From assembly GCA_018241695.1 (NCBI GenBank), contig JAFEDH010000020.1, forward strand, positions 1-64,000: 64,000 nt of DNA, in the 5' to 3' direction. Made by a program: the position numbers and the translations under genes. The notes below the pieces were generated by a model. The model worked only from the letters and a program-made list of their open reading frames with translations. It had not been told where the DNA came from and made no database searches. This DNA is from Pseudomonadota bacterium. Lineage in GTDB: Bacteria; Pseudomonadota; Gammaproteobacteria; Burkholderiales; Rhodocyclaceae. Shown one piece after another: positions 40,388 through 49,127 of the stretch. Within the stretch, counting starts at the first letter, position 1; each line of letters opens with the position of its first letter.

Positions 40388-42505
40388 ATGTTCCGCACAC
40401 TCTGCACACTCCGCACGCGCCATGTCATGCCACTCGCCCTGACCCTGGGGTGCGCTTCTTCACCTGCGCTGGCCGATAGCGGAATCCTTCAGGAAATCAC
40501 CGTCACCGGCACCCGCGAGAACCGGCTGCTGGTGGAAACTCCCGCTGCCGTAAGCCTGCTGAGTGAAGAAACCCTGGAACAGGATCGTCCGGCTCATCCC
40601 GCCCAGGTGCTGGGCCAGATGCCCGGCGTGGCGGTGGCTGTCACCAATGGCGAGGGCCACACCACGGCCATCCGCCAGCCCTTCACCACCAACCCGGTCT
40701 ATCTGTTTCTGGAAGATGGCATCCCCACGCGTTCCACCGGTTTTTTCAATCACAACGCCCTGTACGAAATCAATCTTCCCCAGGCGGGCGGCGTGGAAGT
40801 GACGCGCGGCCCCGCCACCGCCCTGTATGGTTCCGACGCCATCGGCGGCGTGGTGAATGTGCTCACCCGCACTCCGCCCGCGACAGGCCGCGAAGGGTAC
40901 ACCTCCCTCGAGACCGGCCAGAATGGCTGGCGCCGGCTTCTGGCCGGTGGCGGCGCGGCGACAGCGGATGGCGGATGGCGCGCCGACCTGAACCTCACCG
41001 CGACCGACGGCTGGCGGGAACGCACCGCCTACGAACGCCAGAGCGGCACCCTGCGCTGGGACAAGACGCTGGACAGCAGCAACCGGCTGCGTACCGTGCT
41101 CGCCTTTTCCGAAGTGCGCCAGCAGACGGGCGCCAACAGCCCCCTGGTGCAGGCCGACTACGAGAACAACCCCACCCGCAACTACTTCCCCATCGCCTTT
41201 CGCAAGGTCAGCGCCCTGCGCCTGTCCTCGACCTGGGACAGCGATCCCGATGCCGCCACACGCCTCAGCCTGACCCCCTACTACCGCCACGACGGCATGG
41301 ACCTGCTGGCCTCCTTCAGCCTCAACAGCGATCCCACGGTCTACACCACCCAGAACGCTTCCTACGGCCTCATGGCCAAATGGCGCCGGGACTTCGCCCC
41401 CCTGCGGACACGCCTCATCCTTGGCGCCGACATGGAGGACAGCCCCGGTTTCAGGCGCGAGAACCGCATCCTGACCACACCCACGGGCAGCGGCGCCGCC
41501 CGGGTCTATCGCAGCTACACAAAAGGCGCCCGCATCTACGATTACGACGTCACCTATCGCGGCTTCTCGCCCTACCTCCATCTGGAATTCTCGCCGACGG
41601 ACCGCTTACGGATCAGCCTGGGGCTGCGCCATGACAGCATCGCGTATGCGTTCGACAACCACCTGCCCGCCGGCGCGGTGGTCGCCGGCCCGTACTACGG
41701 CCAGGCCGCGAGCACCACGCGGCGCTTCAGCCATGCAAGCCCCAAGCTGGGGCTGACCTATGCGCTCGATGCGCAGACCCATCTATACGCCTCATACAAC
41801 CACGGCTTCCGTGTCCCGTCGGAAAACCAGCTGTTCCGTCCCGCCCGGAGCGCCACGCCGGCAGCAGCCGGCGTGGCCGTGCAATCGGCCCTGGGCCTCC
41901 GGCCGATCAAGGCCAACCAGGCCGAACTCGGACTGCGCGGCCGTGCCGGGCGGATCGACTACGACATCGCGCTCTACGATCTGGAAAAACAGGACGACAT
42001 CCTCAGCGCCCGTGACACGATCACCAACCTGACCCAGACCGTGAATGCCGGCAAGACCCGCCACCAGGGCATCGAGCTGGGCGCGGGGCTGGCATTGAGC
42101 GATGCCTGGCGCGCCGACCTCGCCCTCTCGCAGGCGGAACACCACTATCAACACTGGCTCACCAGCATGGGCGATTTCAGCGGCAAGGAAATCGAATCGG
42201 CGCCGCGCCGTCTGGTCAATGCGCGCCTCACCTGGCAGCCACGCGCAGGCAACCGCCTGCAACTGGAATGGGTAGGCATCGGCGCCTACTGGCTGGACGC
42301 GGCCAACACCGTGCGCTACCCCGGCCATCACCTGCTCAATCTGCGCGGCAACTGGGCCATCACCCCCGCCATCGCCGTTTTCGGCAGCGTCTACAACCTT
42401 GCCAGCACGCGCTACGCCGACAGCGCCTCGATTTCGTCCGGCACCCCGGTCTATTCACCCGGCCTGCCCCGCACACTCACCGCCGGGGTGGAGTTGCGCT
42501 GGTAG
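40388..42505 (+). CDS. TonB-dependent outer-membrane receptor
   Basis: An outer-membrane gated channel of about 705 residues. A signal region ends in LALTLGCASSPALA. The plug domain follows (ITVTGTRENRLLVETPAAVS, then GPATALYGSDAIGGVVNVLT) and a 22-stranded barrel ending in an aromatic-rich last strand (LPRTLTAGVELRW). The start could be 40388 or the ATG at 40427. The ligand is not evident from sequence. Its neighbours (a Cys-rich copper bundle on one side, a Cys-containing sialidase-fold protein and a thioredoxin on the other) make copper or a copper chelate the best guess. Confidence 0.85.
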   Translation: MFRTLCTLRTRHVMPLALTLGCASSPALADSGILQEITVTGTRENRLLVETPAAVSLLSEETLEQDRPAHPAQVLGQMPGVAVAVTNGEGHTTAIRQPFTTNPVYLFLEDGIPTRSTGFFNHNALYEINLPQAGGVEVTRGPATALYGSDAIGGVVNVLTRTPPATGREGYTSLETGQNGWRRLLAGGGAATADGGWRADLNLTATDGWRERTAYERQSGTLRWDKTLDSSNRLRTVLAFSEVRQQTGANSPLVQADYENNPTRNYFPIAFRKVSALRLSSTWDSDPDAATRLSLTPYYRHDGMDLLASFSLNSDPTVYTTQNASYGLMAKWRRDFAPLRTRLILGADMEDSPGFRRENRILTTPTGSGAARVYRSYTKGARIYDYDVTYRGFSPYLHLEFSPTDRLRISLGLRHDSIAYAFDNHLPAGAVVAGPYYGQAASTTRRFSHASPKLGLTYALDAQTHLYASYNHGFRVPSENQLFRPARSATPAAAGVAVQSALGLRPIKANQAELGLRGRAGRIDYDIALYDLEKQDDILSARDTITNLTQTVNAGKTRHQGIELGAGLALSDAWRADLALSQAEHHYQHWLTSMGDFSGKEIESAPRRLVNARLTWQPRAGNRLQLEWVGIGAYWLDAANTVRYPGHHLLNLRGNWAITPAIAVFGSVYNLASTRYADSASISSGTPVYSPGLPRTLTAGVELRW

Positions 42506-42513
42506 GACGGATA

Positions 42514-43716
42514 ATGGCGGCCATGCATCGATCCGGATATCCCCTGCGTACCCTGCTCATTGCGCTGACGGCCCTCACGCTGGCCGCCAGCGCCTCTCCC
42601 TCCACGGCCCATGAAGGACACGCGCACACCGCACGCACCGATCTGGGCGCCTCCGCAGCCTTCACCGCCGGGGGTGACCTGCTCGCGGTCCGCGTCGAGC
42701 AGGGCCGCGTCGTGCTGCGCCGTTCTTCCGATCTTGGCCAGCACTGGAGCGTGGGGATGCCCGTCAGCCCGGCTGGAGAAGCCATCTCGGCGGAGGGAGA
42801 AAACCGTCCCAAACTCGCCGTCGGCCCCGGTGACGAAATCTATGTGAGCTGGACCCAGCCACTCGCCCAGCCCTACGCCGGCATGATCCGTTTCACCCGC
42901 TCCCGGGATGGCGGCGCCCATTTCGAACCCGCACTCACCGTTCATCACGACCGGCAGGCCATCACCCATCGCTTCGAATCCCTGTTCGTCGACCCTGCCG
43001 GCAACATCTTCGTCGCCTGGATCGACAAGCGCGACCTGGTCGCGGCCCGGACCGCCAACCGTGCGTATACCGGCGCCGCCTTGTACTTCGCCGTGTCCAC
43101 CGATGGCGGCGGCCACTTCAATGGCGACCACCGGGTGGCCGACCATAGCTGCGAATGCTGCCGCATCGCCCTGGCCAGTGACGGCAAGACGCCAGGTGTG
43201 CTCATGTTCTGGCGCCACATCTTCCCGCCCAACCTGCGTGACCACGCCCTTGCCCGCCTGCATCCCGATGGCAGTATCACCGGATTCCAGCGCGCCACGT
43301 TCGATGGCTGGGCCATCGACGCCTGCCCCCACCACGGCCCCGCCCTCACCGTGGATCAGGCCGGAATCCGGCACGCCGTCTGGTTTTCCGAGCGAAATGG
43401 CGAGGGGCACGTCTTCTACGGCCGCCCCGGCGCTGACGGTGTCGAGGGACAACAGCCGGTTGGCGACGCCAGCGCGGAGCATGCCGACATCCTCGCCACC
43501 CAAACGACCCTGTACATGGCGTGGAAGGAATTCGACGGCACGCACACCGTGCTGCAATCCGCCCGCTCCGATGACGGCGGACACACCTGGGCCAATGCCA
43601 CGCTCGCCCGCACCGATGGCGCCTCCGATGCTCCCCATCTGCTGGCCCGCGGAGCGAACGCCTACGTGCTCTGGAATACCCTTGACCAGGGGCTGCGGAT
43701 ACTGCCCCTGCCATGA
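42514..43716 (+). CDS. Exported sialidase-fold (BNR-repeat) protein with Cys cluster
   Basis: A 400-residue secreted beta-propeller-like protein. The signal peptide is LIALTALTLAASASPSTAHE, followed by HEGHAHT, a possible metal-binding N-terminus. Repeated Asp-box-like motifs (SSDLGQHWS, SRDGGAHFE, STDGGGHFN, SDDGGHTWA) indicate a sialidase-type propeller. It carries an unusual CECC cluster at residues 213-216 and CPHH at 271-274. True sialidase catalytic residues are not obvious, so metal handling or protein binding is more likely. It starts eight bases after the TonB receptor stop and its stop overlaps the thioredoxin gene, so all three are one operon. Confidence 0.75.
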   Translation: MAAMHRSGYPLRTLLIALTALTLAASASPSTAHEGHAHTARTDLGASAAFTAGGDLLAVRVEQGRVVLRRSSDLGQHWSVGMPVSPAGEAISAEGENRPKLAVGPGDEIYVSWTQPLAQPYAGMIRFTRSRDGGAHFEPALTVHHDRQAITHRFESLFVDPAGNIFVAWIDKRDLVAARTANRAYTGAALYFAVSTDGGGHFNGDHRVADHSCECCRIALASDGKTPGVLMFWRHIFPPNLRDHALARLHPDGSITGFQRATFDGWAIDACPHHGPALTVDQAGIRHAVWFSERNGEGHVFYGRPGADGVEGQQPVGDASAEHADILATQTTLYMAWKEFDGTHTVLQSARSDDGGHTWANATLARTDGASDAPHLLARGANAYVLWNTLDQGLRILPLP

Positions 43717-44207
43717 AAAACCGGCTCGCAATCCTGCTGCTCGCCGCGCTCTGTGCGCAAGCACTGCCCGCACCCGCAGCGGAGTCCCTGCACCCGCTGG
43801 AGCCGGAGACCGCCACCCGCCTGCTGCCGGAACGGGGCCCGGCCGTGGTGATGCTGTGGTCGCTCGACTGCCCTTACTGCGATGACAATCTGGCCCTGCT
43901 CTCGCGCTGGCAAAAGAAGCATCCCGGACTGGTCGTGATCCGGATCGCCACCGACTCCATCGATGCCGCTTCCGCCATCCGCGCACGGTTGCGCCACTAT
44001 CCGGTCACGGGACCGTGCTGGGTCTTTGGCGCGGCGGCCCCGGAACGCATCCGCCATGCGATCGATCCAACCTGGCATGGGGAACTGCCACGCAGCTATC
44101 TGATCGGCCACGATGGCCACCGTCAGGCCATCTCCGGCCGGATCACCGCCACACAACTGGAAGCGCTCCAGCCTGCCACCACATCCGTCGCCACGCCCGG
44201 CACCTGA
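43713..44207 (+). CDS. Periplasmic thioredoxin-fold (TlpA-like) protein
   Basis: A 164-residue exported protein. After a signal peptide (LLLAALCAQALPAPA), a thioredoxin fold is suggested by AVVMLWSLDCPYCDDNLALL with the CPYC redox motif, LVVIRIATDS and the later RSYLIGHDG strand. The cis-proline site is not clear. It is translationally coupled to the sialidase-fold gene (ATGA overlap). It might reduce the Cys cluster of that protein or help load metal. It may equally be a generic thiol-disulfide protein. Confidence 0.75.
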   Translation: MKNRLAILLLAALCAQALPAPAAESLHPLEPETATRLLPERGPAVVMLWSLDCPYCDDNLALLSRWQKKHPGLVVIRIATDSIDAASAIRARLRHYPVTGPCWVFGAAAPERIRHAIDPTWHGELPRSYLIGHDGHRQAISGRITATQLEALQPATTSVATPGT

Positions 44208-44287
44208 GCGGGCGCGATACGCCGCCATCACGGTCGCCGCCGTATCCACCGCGGAAGGTTCCATTGCATTCAGCTATCAATAGAATT

Positions 44288-44313
44288 CCAATAATCAATT
44301 GGATCAATTGATG
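44288..44313. promoter_or_regulatory. Overlapping inverted repeats upstream of ahpC
   Basis: Two palindromes share bases: TCCAAT-AATCA-ATTGGA (44288-44304) and ATCAATTG-GAT-CAATTGAT (44295-44313). They lie 73-98 bases upstream of the ahpC start in an A/T-rich patch that stands out from the GC-rich surroundings. This is where a peroxide regulator would bind, but the spacing does not match a good OxyR site (four ATAG/CTAT quarters). The regulator is unidentified. Confidence 0.5.
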
Positions 44314-44385
44314 GTATCTCCGTAGCATTCACTCCATCGCAGCAAGACACACCGATTTTCATCCACTCGCGAAGGAGCAAACCAC

Positions 44386-44955
44386 ATGAACGCCACCCTG
44401 ATCAACACCGAAGTCCTGCCCTTCAAGGCCCAGGCCTATCACAACGGCAAATTCGTCGAAGTCACCGAAGCCGCCCTCAAGGGCAAGTGGTCGGTGGTCT
44501 TCTTCTACCCCGCCGACTTCACTTTCGTCTGCCCCACCGAACTGGGCGATCTGGCCGACAACCATGCCGAGTTCAAGAAGCTGGGCGTCGAGATCTACGC
44601 CGTGTCCACCGACACCCACTTCACCCACAAGGCCTGGCACGACACCTCCGACACCATCGGCAAGATCCAGTACGTGATGGTGGGCGACCCGACCGGTACC
44701 ATCTCGCGCAACTTCGGCGTGATGATCGAGTCCGAAGGGCTGGCCGAACGCGGCACCTTCGTCATCGACCCCCAGGGGCGGATCCAGATCATCGAGATCA
44801 ACGCCGGCGGGATCGGCCGTGACGCCAGCGAACTGCTGCGCAAGGTGAAGGCCGCCCAGTACGTGGCCGCGCACCCCGGCGAAGTCTGCCCCGCCAAGTG
44901 GAAGGAAGGCGAGAAGACCCTGGCGCCCTCCCTCGATCTGGTCGGAAAAATCTGA
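44386..44955 (+). CDS. ahpC: Alkyl hydroperoxide reductase subunit C (2-Cys peroxiredoxin)
   Basis: AhpC reduces hydrogen peroxide and organic peroxides. The 189-residue protein has the peroxidatic Cys in [20 protein letters not shown], Thr and Arg partners ([12 protein letters not shown] region) and the resolving Cys in [11 protein letters not shown]. The start has GAAGGAG upstream. ahpF follows after a 108-base gap, so AhpC is recharged by the neighbouring reductase. Confidence 0.98.
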   Translation: MNATLINTEVLPFKAQAYHNGKFVEVTEAALKGKWSVVFFYPADFTFVCPTELGDLADNHAEFKKLGVEIYAVSTDTHFTHKAWHDTSDTIGKIQYVMVGDPTGTISRNFGVMIESEGLAERGTFVIDPQGRIQIIEINAGGIGRDASELLRKVKAAQYVAAHPGEVCPAKWKEGEKTLAPSLDLVGKI

Positions 44956-45008
44956 GGCCGATTCCCCCCGTCCCTCCCAGGTTACCGCCCGGGAGCGGAT
45001 TGCAGCGC

Positions 45009-45035
45009 AAAGATGCGGTCACAAGCGGCATCTTT
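45009..45035 (+). repeat. Hairpin between ahpC and ahpF
   Basis: AAAGATGC (45009-45016) pairs with GCATCTTT (45028-45035) across an 11-base loop in the ahpC-ahpF gap. It has no following T-tract, so it is more likely an mRNA stabiliser or processing site that lets ahpC be expressed above ahpF than a full terminator. Confidence 0.45.
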
Positions 45036-45063
45036 CCAGTGCGATCCCTTTCAGGAGAACATC

Positions 45064-46656
45064 ATGCTCGACGACGCCATCAAAACCCAGCTCAAGGCCT
45101 ATCTCGAACGCCTGCAACAACCCATCGAACTCGTCGCCTGTCTGGACGACAGCACCCGGTCCGCCGAAATGCGCGAACTGCTGCACCAGATCGCGACACT
45201 CTCGCCTTTGGTGAGTGTGCGCGAGTCCGATGACGACGTCCGTCGTCCCTCCTTCGCCGTGGGCCGTCCCGGCGAGCCCGCCCGCATCCGCTTCGCCGGC
45301 CTGCCGATGGGCCATGAATTCACCTCCCTGGTGCTGGCCCTGCTCCAGACCGGCGGCCATCCACCCAAGGTGGAAGACGCGGTCATCGAACAGATCCGGA
45401 GCCTGCGCGGTGAATTCCGCTTCGAGGCCTACATCTCCCTCTCCTGCCACAACTGCCCGGACGTGGTGCAGGCGGTGAACCTTATGGCGGTGCTCAATCC
45501 CGGCATCGAAGCGGTGATGGTGGATGGCGCCCTGTTCCCGGAGGAAGTGGAATCGCGCCAGATCATGGCCGTGCCCGCCCTCTACCTCAACGGCGAGCCC
45601 TTCGGCCAGGGCCGCATGACCCTGGAAGAAATTCTCGCCAGGGTGGATAGCGGAGCTGCTGCCCGCGAAGCCGAAAAGATCAGCGCGAGGGAAGCCTTCG
45701 ACGTGCTCGTGGTGGGCCGCGGTCCCGCCGGCGCCGCGGCGGCCGTGTATGCGGCGCGCAAGGGCATCCGCACCGGCGTGCTGGCCGAGCGTTTCGGCGG
45801 CCAGGTGCTCGACACCCTGAGCATCGAGAACCTCATCTCGGTTCCGCATACCGAAGGCCCCCGGCTCGTGGCGGCACTGGAGCAGCATGTGCGCGAATAC
45901 GAAGTGGACATCATGAACCTGCAGCGCGCCGAAGCGCTCGAACCCATCGGTGCCGACGGCTACGCCACGGTGCGCACCGCCAGCGGCGCCACGCTCAAGG
46001 CCCGCAGCGTGGTGCTCGCCACCGGCGCGCGCTGGCGCGAGATGAACGTCCCCGGCGAAAAGGAATACAAGGCGCGCGGCGTCTGCTTCTGCCCCCACTG
46101 CGACGGCCCGCTGTTCAAGGGCAAGCGCGTGGCGGTGATCGGCGGCGGCAACTCCGGCGTGGAAGCCGCCATCGACCTGGCCGGCATCGTCAGCCACGTC
46201 ACCCTGCTCGAATTCGACGCCCAGCTGCGCGCCGATGCCGTGCTCCAGGCCAAGCTCGGCAGCCTTCCCAATGTCACCGTGATCACCCGGGCGCAGACCA
46301 CCGAAGTCACGGGCGACGGCGAGAAGGTCAATGGCATCGTCTACCAGGACCGGACCAGCGGCGCGGAAACGCGCATCGATCTGGAAGGCATCTTCGTCCA
46401 GATCGGCCTCTTGCCCAACACCGACTGGCTGCGTGGCACAATCGCCCTGTCCCCCCGCGGCGAGATCGATGTCGATGCCCGTGGCCAGACCTCGCTGCCC
46501 GGCATCTTCGCCGCCGGCGACGTCACCACCACGCCTTTCAAGCAGATCGTGATCGCCATGGGCGAGGGTGCCAAGGCCAGCCTCGCCGCCTTCGACCACC
46601 TGATCCGCAGCACGGCGCCCGCGGCAGCGCCTGCCGCATCCGCAGTGCCTGCCTGA
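45064..46656 (+). CDS. ahpF: Alkyl hydroperoxide reductase subunit F
   Basis: AhpF uses NADH and FAD to reduce AhpC. The 530-residue protein begins [20 protein letters not shown] and has the N-terminal double-thioredoxin-like domain with CHNC ([12 protein letters not shown]). It then has the FAD site [20 protein letters not shown], the redox pair CPHC in [13 protein letters not shown], the NAD site [17 protein letters not shown] and the closing [16 protein letters not shown]. The ATG at 45064 has AGGAG upstream. The length fits the family. Confidence 0.97.
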   Translation: MLDDAIKTQLKAYLERLQQPIELVACLDDSTRSAEMRELLHQIATLSPLVSVRESDDDVRRPSFAVGRPGEPARIRFAGLPMGHEFTSLVLALLQTGGHPPKVEDAVIEQIRSLRGEFRFEAYISLSCHNCPDVVQAVNLMAVLNPGIEAVMVDGALFPEEVESRQIMAVPALYLNGEPFGQGRMTLEEILARVDSGAAAREAEKISAREAFDVLVVGRGPAGAAAAVYAARKGIRTGVLAERFGGQVLDTLSIENLISVPHTEGPRLVAALEQHVREYEVDIMNLQRAEALEPIGADGYATVRTASGATLKARSVVLATGARWREMNVPGEKEYKARGVCFCPHCDGPLFKGKRVAVIGGGNSGVEAAIDLAGIVSHVTLLEFDAQLRADAVLQAKLGSLPNVTVITRAQTTEVTGDGEKVNGIVYQDRTSGAETRIDLEGIFVQIGLLPNTDWLRGTIALSPRGEIDVDARGQTSLPGIFAAGDVTTTPFKQIVIAMGEGAKASLAAFDHLIRSTAPAAAPAASAVPA

Positions 46657-46683
46657 TCGCCGCACCAACCGAGGAGAAACCGC

Positions 46684-48132
46684 ATGTCAAAAAAACTGAC
46701 CACGGCCTTTGGCTGCCCCGTAGCCGACAACCAGAACACCATGACGGCGGGGCCGCGCGGCCCCGCCCTGCTGCAGGATGTCTGGCTGCTGGAAAAGCTG
46801 GCCCACTTCGACCGCGAGGTGATCCCCGAACGGCGCATGCACGCCAAGGGCAGCGGCGCCTATGGCACCTTCACGGTCACCCATGACATCACCCGCTACA
46901 CCCGGGCGAAAATCTTCAGCCAGATCGGCAAGAAGACCGAACTGTTCGCCCGTTTCACCACCGTGGCGGGCGAACGCGGCGCGGCCGATGCCGAACGCGA
47001 CATTCGCGGCTTCGCCGTAAAGTTCTATACCGAGGAAGGCAACTGGGATCTGGTGGGCAACAACACTCCCGTGTTCTTCCTGCGCGATCCGCTCAAGTTC
47101 CCCGATCTCAATCACGCGGTCAAGCGCGATCCCCGCACCAACCTGCGCTCCGCCCGCAACAACTGGGATTTCTGGACCTCCCTGCCCGAAGCGCTGCATC
47201 AGATCACCATCGTCATGAGCGAGCGCGGCATTCCCGCCAGCTATCGCGCCATGCACGGCTTTGGCAGCCACACCTTCAGCTTCATCAACGCGAATCAGGA
47301 ACGGCACTGGGTCAAGTTCCATTTCAGATCCCGCCAGCCGCTGCGGAACCTGAGCGACGCCGAGGCCGAAGCCCTGATCGGCCAGGACCGCGAAAGCCAC
47401 CAGCGCGACCTCTACGATGCGGTAGAGCGCGGCGACTATCCGCAATGGACCCTGTTGGTGCAGGTGATGCCGGAAAAGGATGCGTCGAAGGTGCCCTACA
47501 ACCCCTTCGATCTGACCAAGGTCTGGCCCCACAAGGATTACCCCCTGATCGAGGTGGGAGTCATGGAGCTAAACCGCAATCCGGAAAACTTCTTCGCCGA
47601 GGTCGAACAGTCCGCCTTCAATCCGGCCAGCGTGGTGCCCGGCATCGGTTTTTCTCCCGACAAGATGCTCCAGGCGCGCCTGTTCTCCTACGGCGATGCG
47701 CAGCGTTACCGGCTGGGCGTGAATCATCACCTGATCCCGGTCAATGCTCCGCGCTGCCCGGTGCACAGCTACCACCGGGATGGCGCCATGCGGGTGGATG
47801 GCAACCAGGGCGGCACCCTGGGCTACGAGCCCAACAGTTATGGCGAATGGCAGGAGCAGCCCGACTACCGCGAACCACCCCTGTCCCTCGAAGGCGCCGC
47901 CGATCACTGGAACCACCGGGAGGATGACGATTATTACTCCCAGCCCGGTGCCCTGTTCCGGCTGATGACGCCGGCCCAGCAGCAGGTGCTGTTCGAAAAT
48001 ACCGCCCGCTCCATCGGCCCCGCACCACGCGAAATCCAGCTGCGCCATATCCGCAACTGCCTCCGCGCCGACCCCGCCTACGGCAAGGGCATCGCCGACG
48101 CGCTGGGGATTCCGCACAGCGAGATCGGCTGA
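46684..48132 (+). CDS. katA: Monofunctional haem catalase (small-subunit type)
   Basis: The catalase disproportionates hydrogen peroxide. The 482-residue protein contains the distal His in [19 protein letters not shown], the Asn in [12 protein letters not shown], and the haem-binding Tyr in [20 protein letters not shown]. Absence of a large C-terminal domain places it in the small-subunit clade. GAGGAG lies just upstream of the start, 27 bases after ahpF, so ahpC-ahpF-katA is a peroxide-defence operon. A long hairpin follows the stop. Confidence 0.98.
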   Translation: MSKKLTTAFGCPVADNQNTMTAGPRGPALLQDVWLLEKLAHFDREVIPERRMHAKGSGAYGTFTVTHDITRYTRAKIFSQIGKKTELFARFTTVAGERGAADAERDIRGFAVKFYTEEGNWDLVGNNTPVFFLRDPLKFPDLNHAVKRDPRTNLRSARNNWDFWTSLPEALHQITIVMSERGIPASYRAMHGFGSHTFSFINANQERHWVKFHFRSRQPLRNLSDAEAEALIGQDRESHQRDLYDAVERGDYPQWTLLVQVMPEKDASKVPYNPFDLTKVWPHKDYPLIEVGVMELNRNPENFFAEVEQSAFNPASVVPGIGFSPDKMLQARLFSYGDAQRYRLGVNHHLIPVNAPRCPVHSYHRDGAMRVDGNQGGTLGYEPNSYGEWQEQPDYREPPLSLEGAADHWNHREDDDYYSQPGALFRLMTPAQQQVLFENTARSIGPAPREIQLRHIRNCLRADPAYGKGIADALGIPHSEIG

Positions 48133-48145
48133 AGTGGAACGGCAT

Positions 48146-48197
48146 CCATGGCATCTGTCCCTCCCTCCGGAATGGACGGTCGGGACAGGTGCCATGG
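48146..48197 (+). repeat. Long hairpin downstream of katA
   Basis: CCATGGCATCTGTCCC (48146-48161) pairs with GGGACAGGTGCCATGG (48182-48197) in a 16-bp stem with one G-U wobble and a 20-base loop. It starts 13 bases after the katA stop. There is no T-tract, so it may be an mRNA 3' stabiliser or a Rho-related end rather than an intrinsic terminator. Confidence 0.65.
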
Positions 48198-48286
48198 CGG
48201 GAACCGGAGTGCAATGGTAGATTGGACTCCTTGCTACCCGGTCTCTCCCGGTGCACCTTCCGCCAGGGTGGTGCGTTCAGGCAGAC

Positions 48287-49090
48287 ATGAAGCACGAGCT
48301 TTTCAAACCTCTGGGCAACCATTATCCGCATGCTCTGGAACGGGCCTATGACCGTATCCTGGTCCGGATCGAGCAGCTCTGGGAAACGCCGGCGATCGAC
48401 GACTACTTCAGTGATCTGCTGATCGACAAGCGGGGCGGGCGCAAGGGTTTCCCCGCCGACGTGCTGGCCGACATCATCAAGCTGGCCCAGTATCGGGAGG
48501 TCGCCACCATCAAGCAGGCGGAACGGCGCGAGGACGCCGTCGCCGAACTGGCCCGGCGCAACATCGCCACCACGGGTGACAGCCTGTTCGAAACCATCGC
48601 GCATGGCGACAAGGAACTGCTCGACCTGCTGCTGCGCGCCGGTGTCAACATCCACATCAAGGACAAGCACGGCACGCCGCCCCTCATCCTCGCCCTGATG
48701 AAGGGCTACACCGTGGTGGCGCAGATGCTGCTCAAGGCGGGGGCGGAGGTGAACGACCGCGACAAGCGCGGCCTGACGCCACTCCTCCTGGCCTGCGGCA
48801 AGCCCGTTCAGGGCTACAAAGCCATTGCCGAAGCCCTGATCAAGAAGGGGGCCTTCATCAATATGCGCGACGCGCTGGGCAATACGCCCCTGCTGCTGGC
48901 GCTCTCCGGCGGCACGGTGGAGATCGCCGAACTGCTCATCGAGCGGGGCGCCGACGTCACGGCCACCACGCGGGATGGAGAAAGCGCCCTGACCCTGGCG
49001 CGCAAGGCCGGACACAACTCCCTGGCCAACCTGATCGCCGTCCGGCTGGAAGACCGGGCCAGGCCGAAGCCGGGGCCGTCAGAAAAATAG
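48287..49090 (+). CDS. Ankyrin-repeat protein with conserved N-terminal domain
   Basis: A 267-residue cytosolic protein without a signal peptide. The C-terminal part holds five or so ankyrin repeats (DSLFETIAHGDKELLDLLLR, HGTPPLILALMKGYTVVAQM, LTPLLLACGKPVQGYKAIAE, NTPLLLALSGGTVEIAELLI, ESALTLARKAGHNSLANLIA). The N-terminal ~100 residues (YDRILVRIEQLWETPAIDDY, LLIDKRGGRKGFPADVLADI) form a domain I recall from other betaproteobacterial proteins but cannot name. It follows katA. In Pseudomonas an ankyrin protein supports catalase KatB, but that one is exported, so the analogy is loose. Confidence 0.8.
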   Translation: MKHELFKPLGNHYPHALERAYDRILVRIEQLWETPAIDDYFSDLLIDKRGGRKGFPADVLADIIKLAQYREVATIKQAERREDAVAELARRNIATTGDSLFETIAHGDKELLDLLLRAGVNIHIKDKHGTPPLILALMKGYTVVAQMLLKAGAEVNDRDKRGLTPLLLACGKPVQGYKAIAEALIKKGAFINMRDALGNTPLLLALSGGTVEIAELLIERGADVTATTRDGESALTLARKAGHNSLANLIAVRLEDRARPKPGPSEK

Positions 49091-49127
49091 CTGCGGCGCA
49101 TGAATGCGGAGAATCCCCCGGGCCGGT

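Noticed and set aside
42514-43716. A functional sialidase
   Set aside because: Asp-box-like repeats show the propeller fold, but the catalytic Arg triad and Tyr/Glu pair are not evident, and the operon points elsewhere.
42451-43986. A 511-codon open frame opposite the sialidase-fold gene
   Set aside because: Spans gene boundaries and has biased composition. The plus-strand genes have signal peptides and coupled starts.
44295-44313. An FNR/Crp-type box
   Set aside because: It contains ATCAA and TTGAT elements but in the wrong order and spacing for TTGAT-N4-ATCAA.
44281-44320. A canonical OxyR site upstream of ahpC
   Set aside because: ATAG is present once, but the other three quarter-sites at the expected spacing do not match. 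The palindromes found have different symmetry.
45019-46668. A 549-codon open frame opposite ahpF
   Set aside because: Compositional shadow of ahpF with no family signature.
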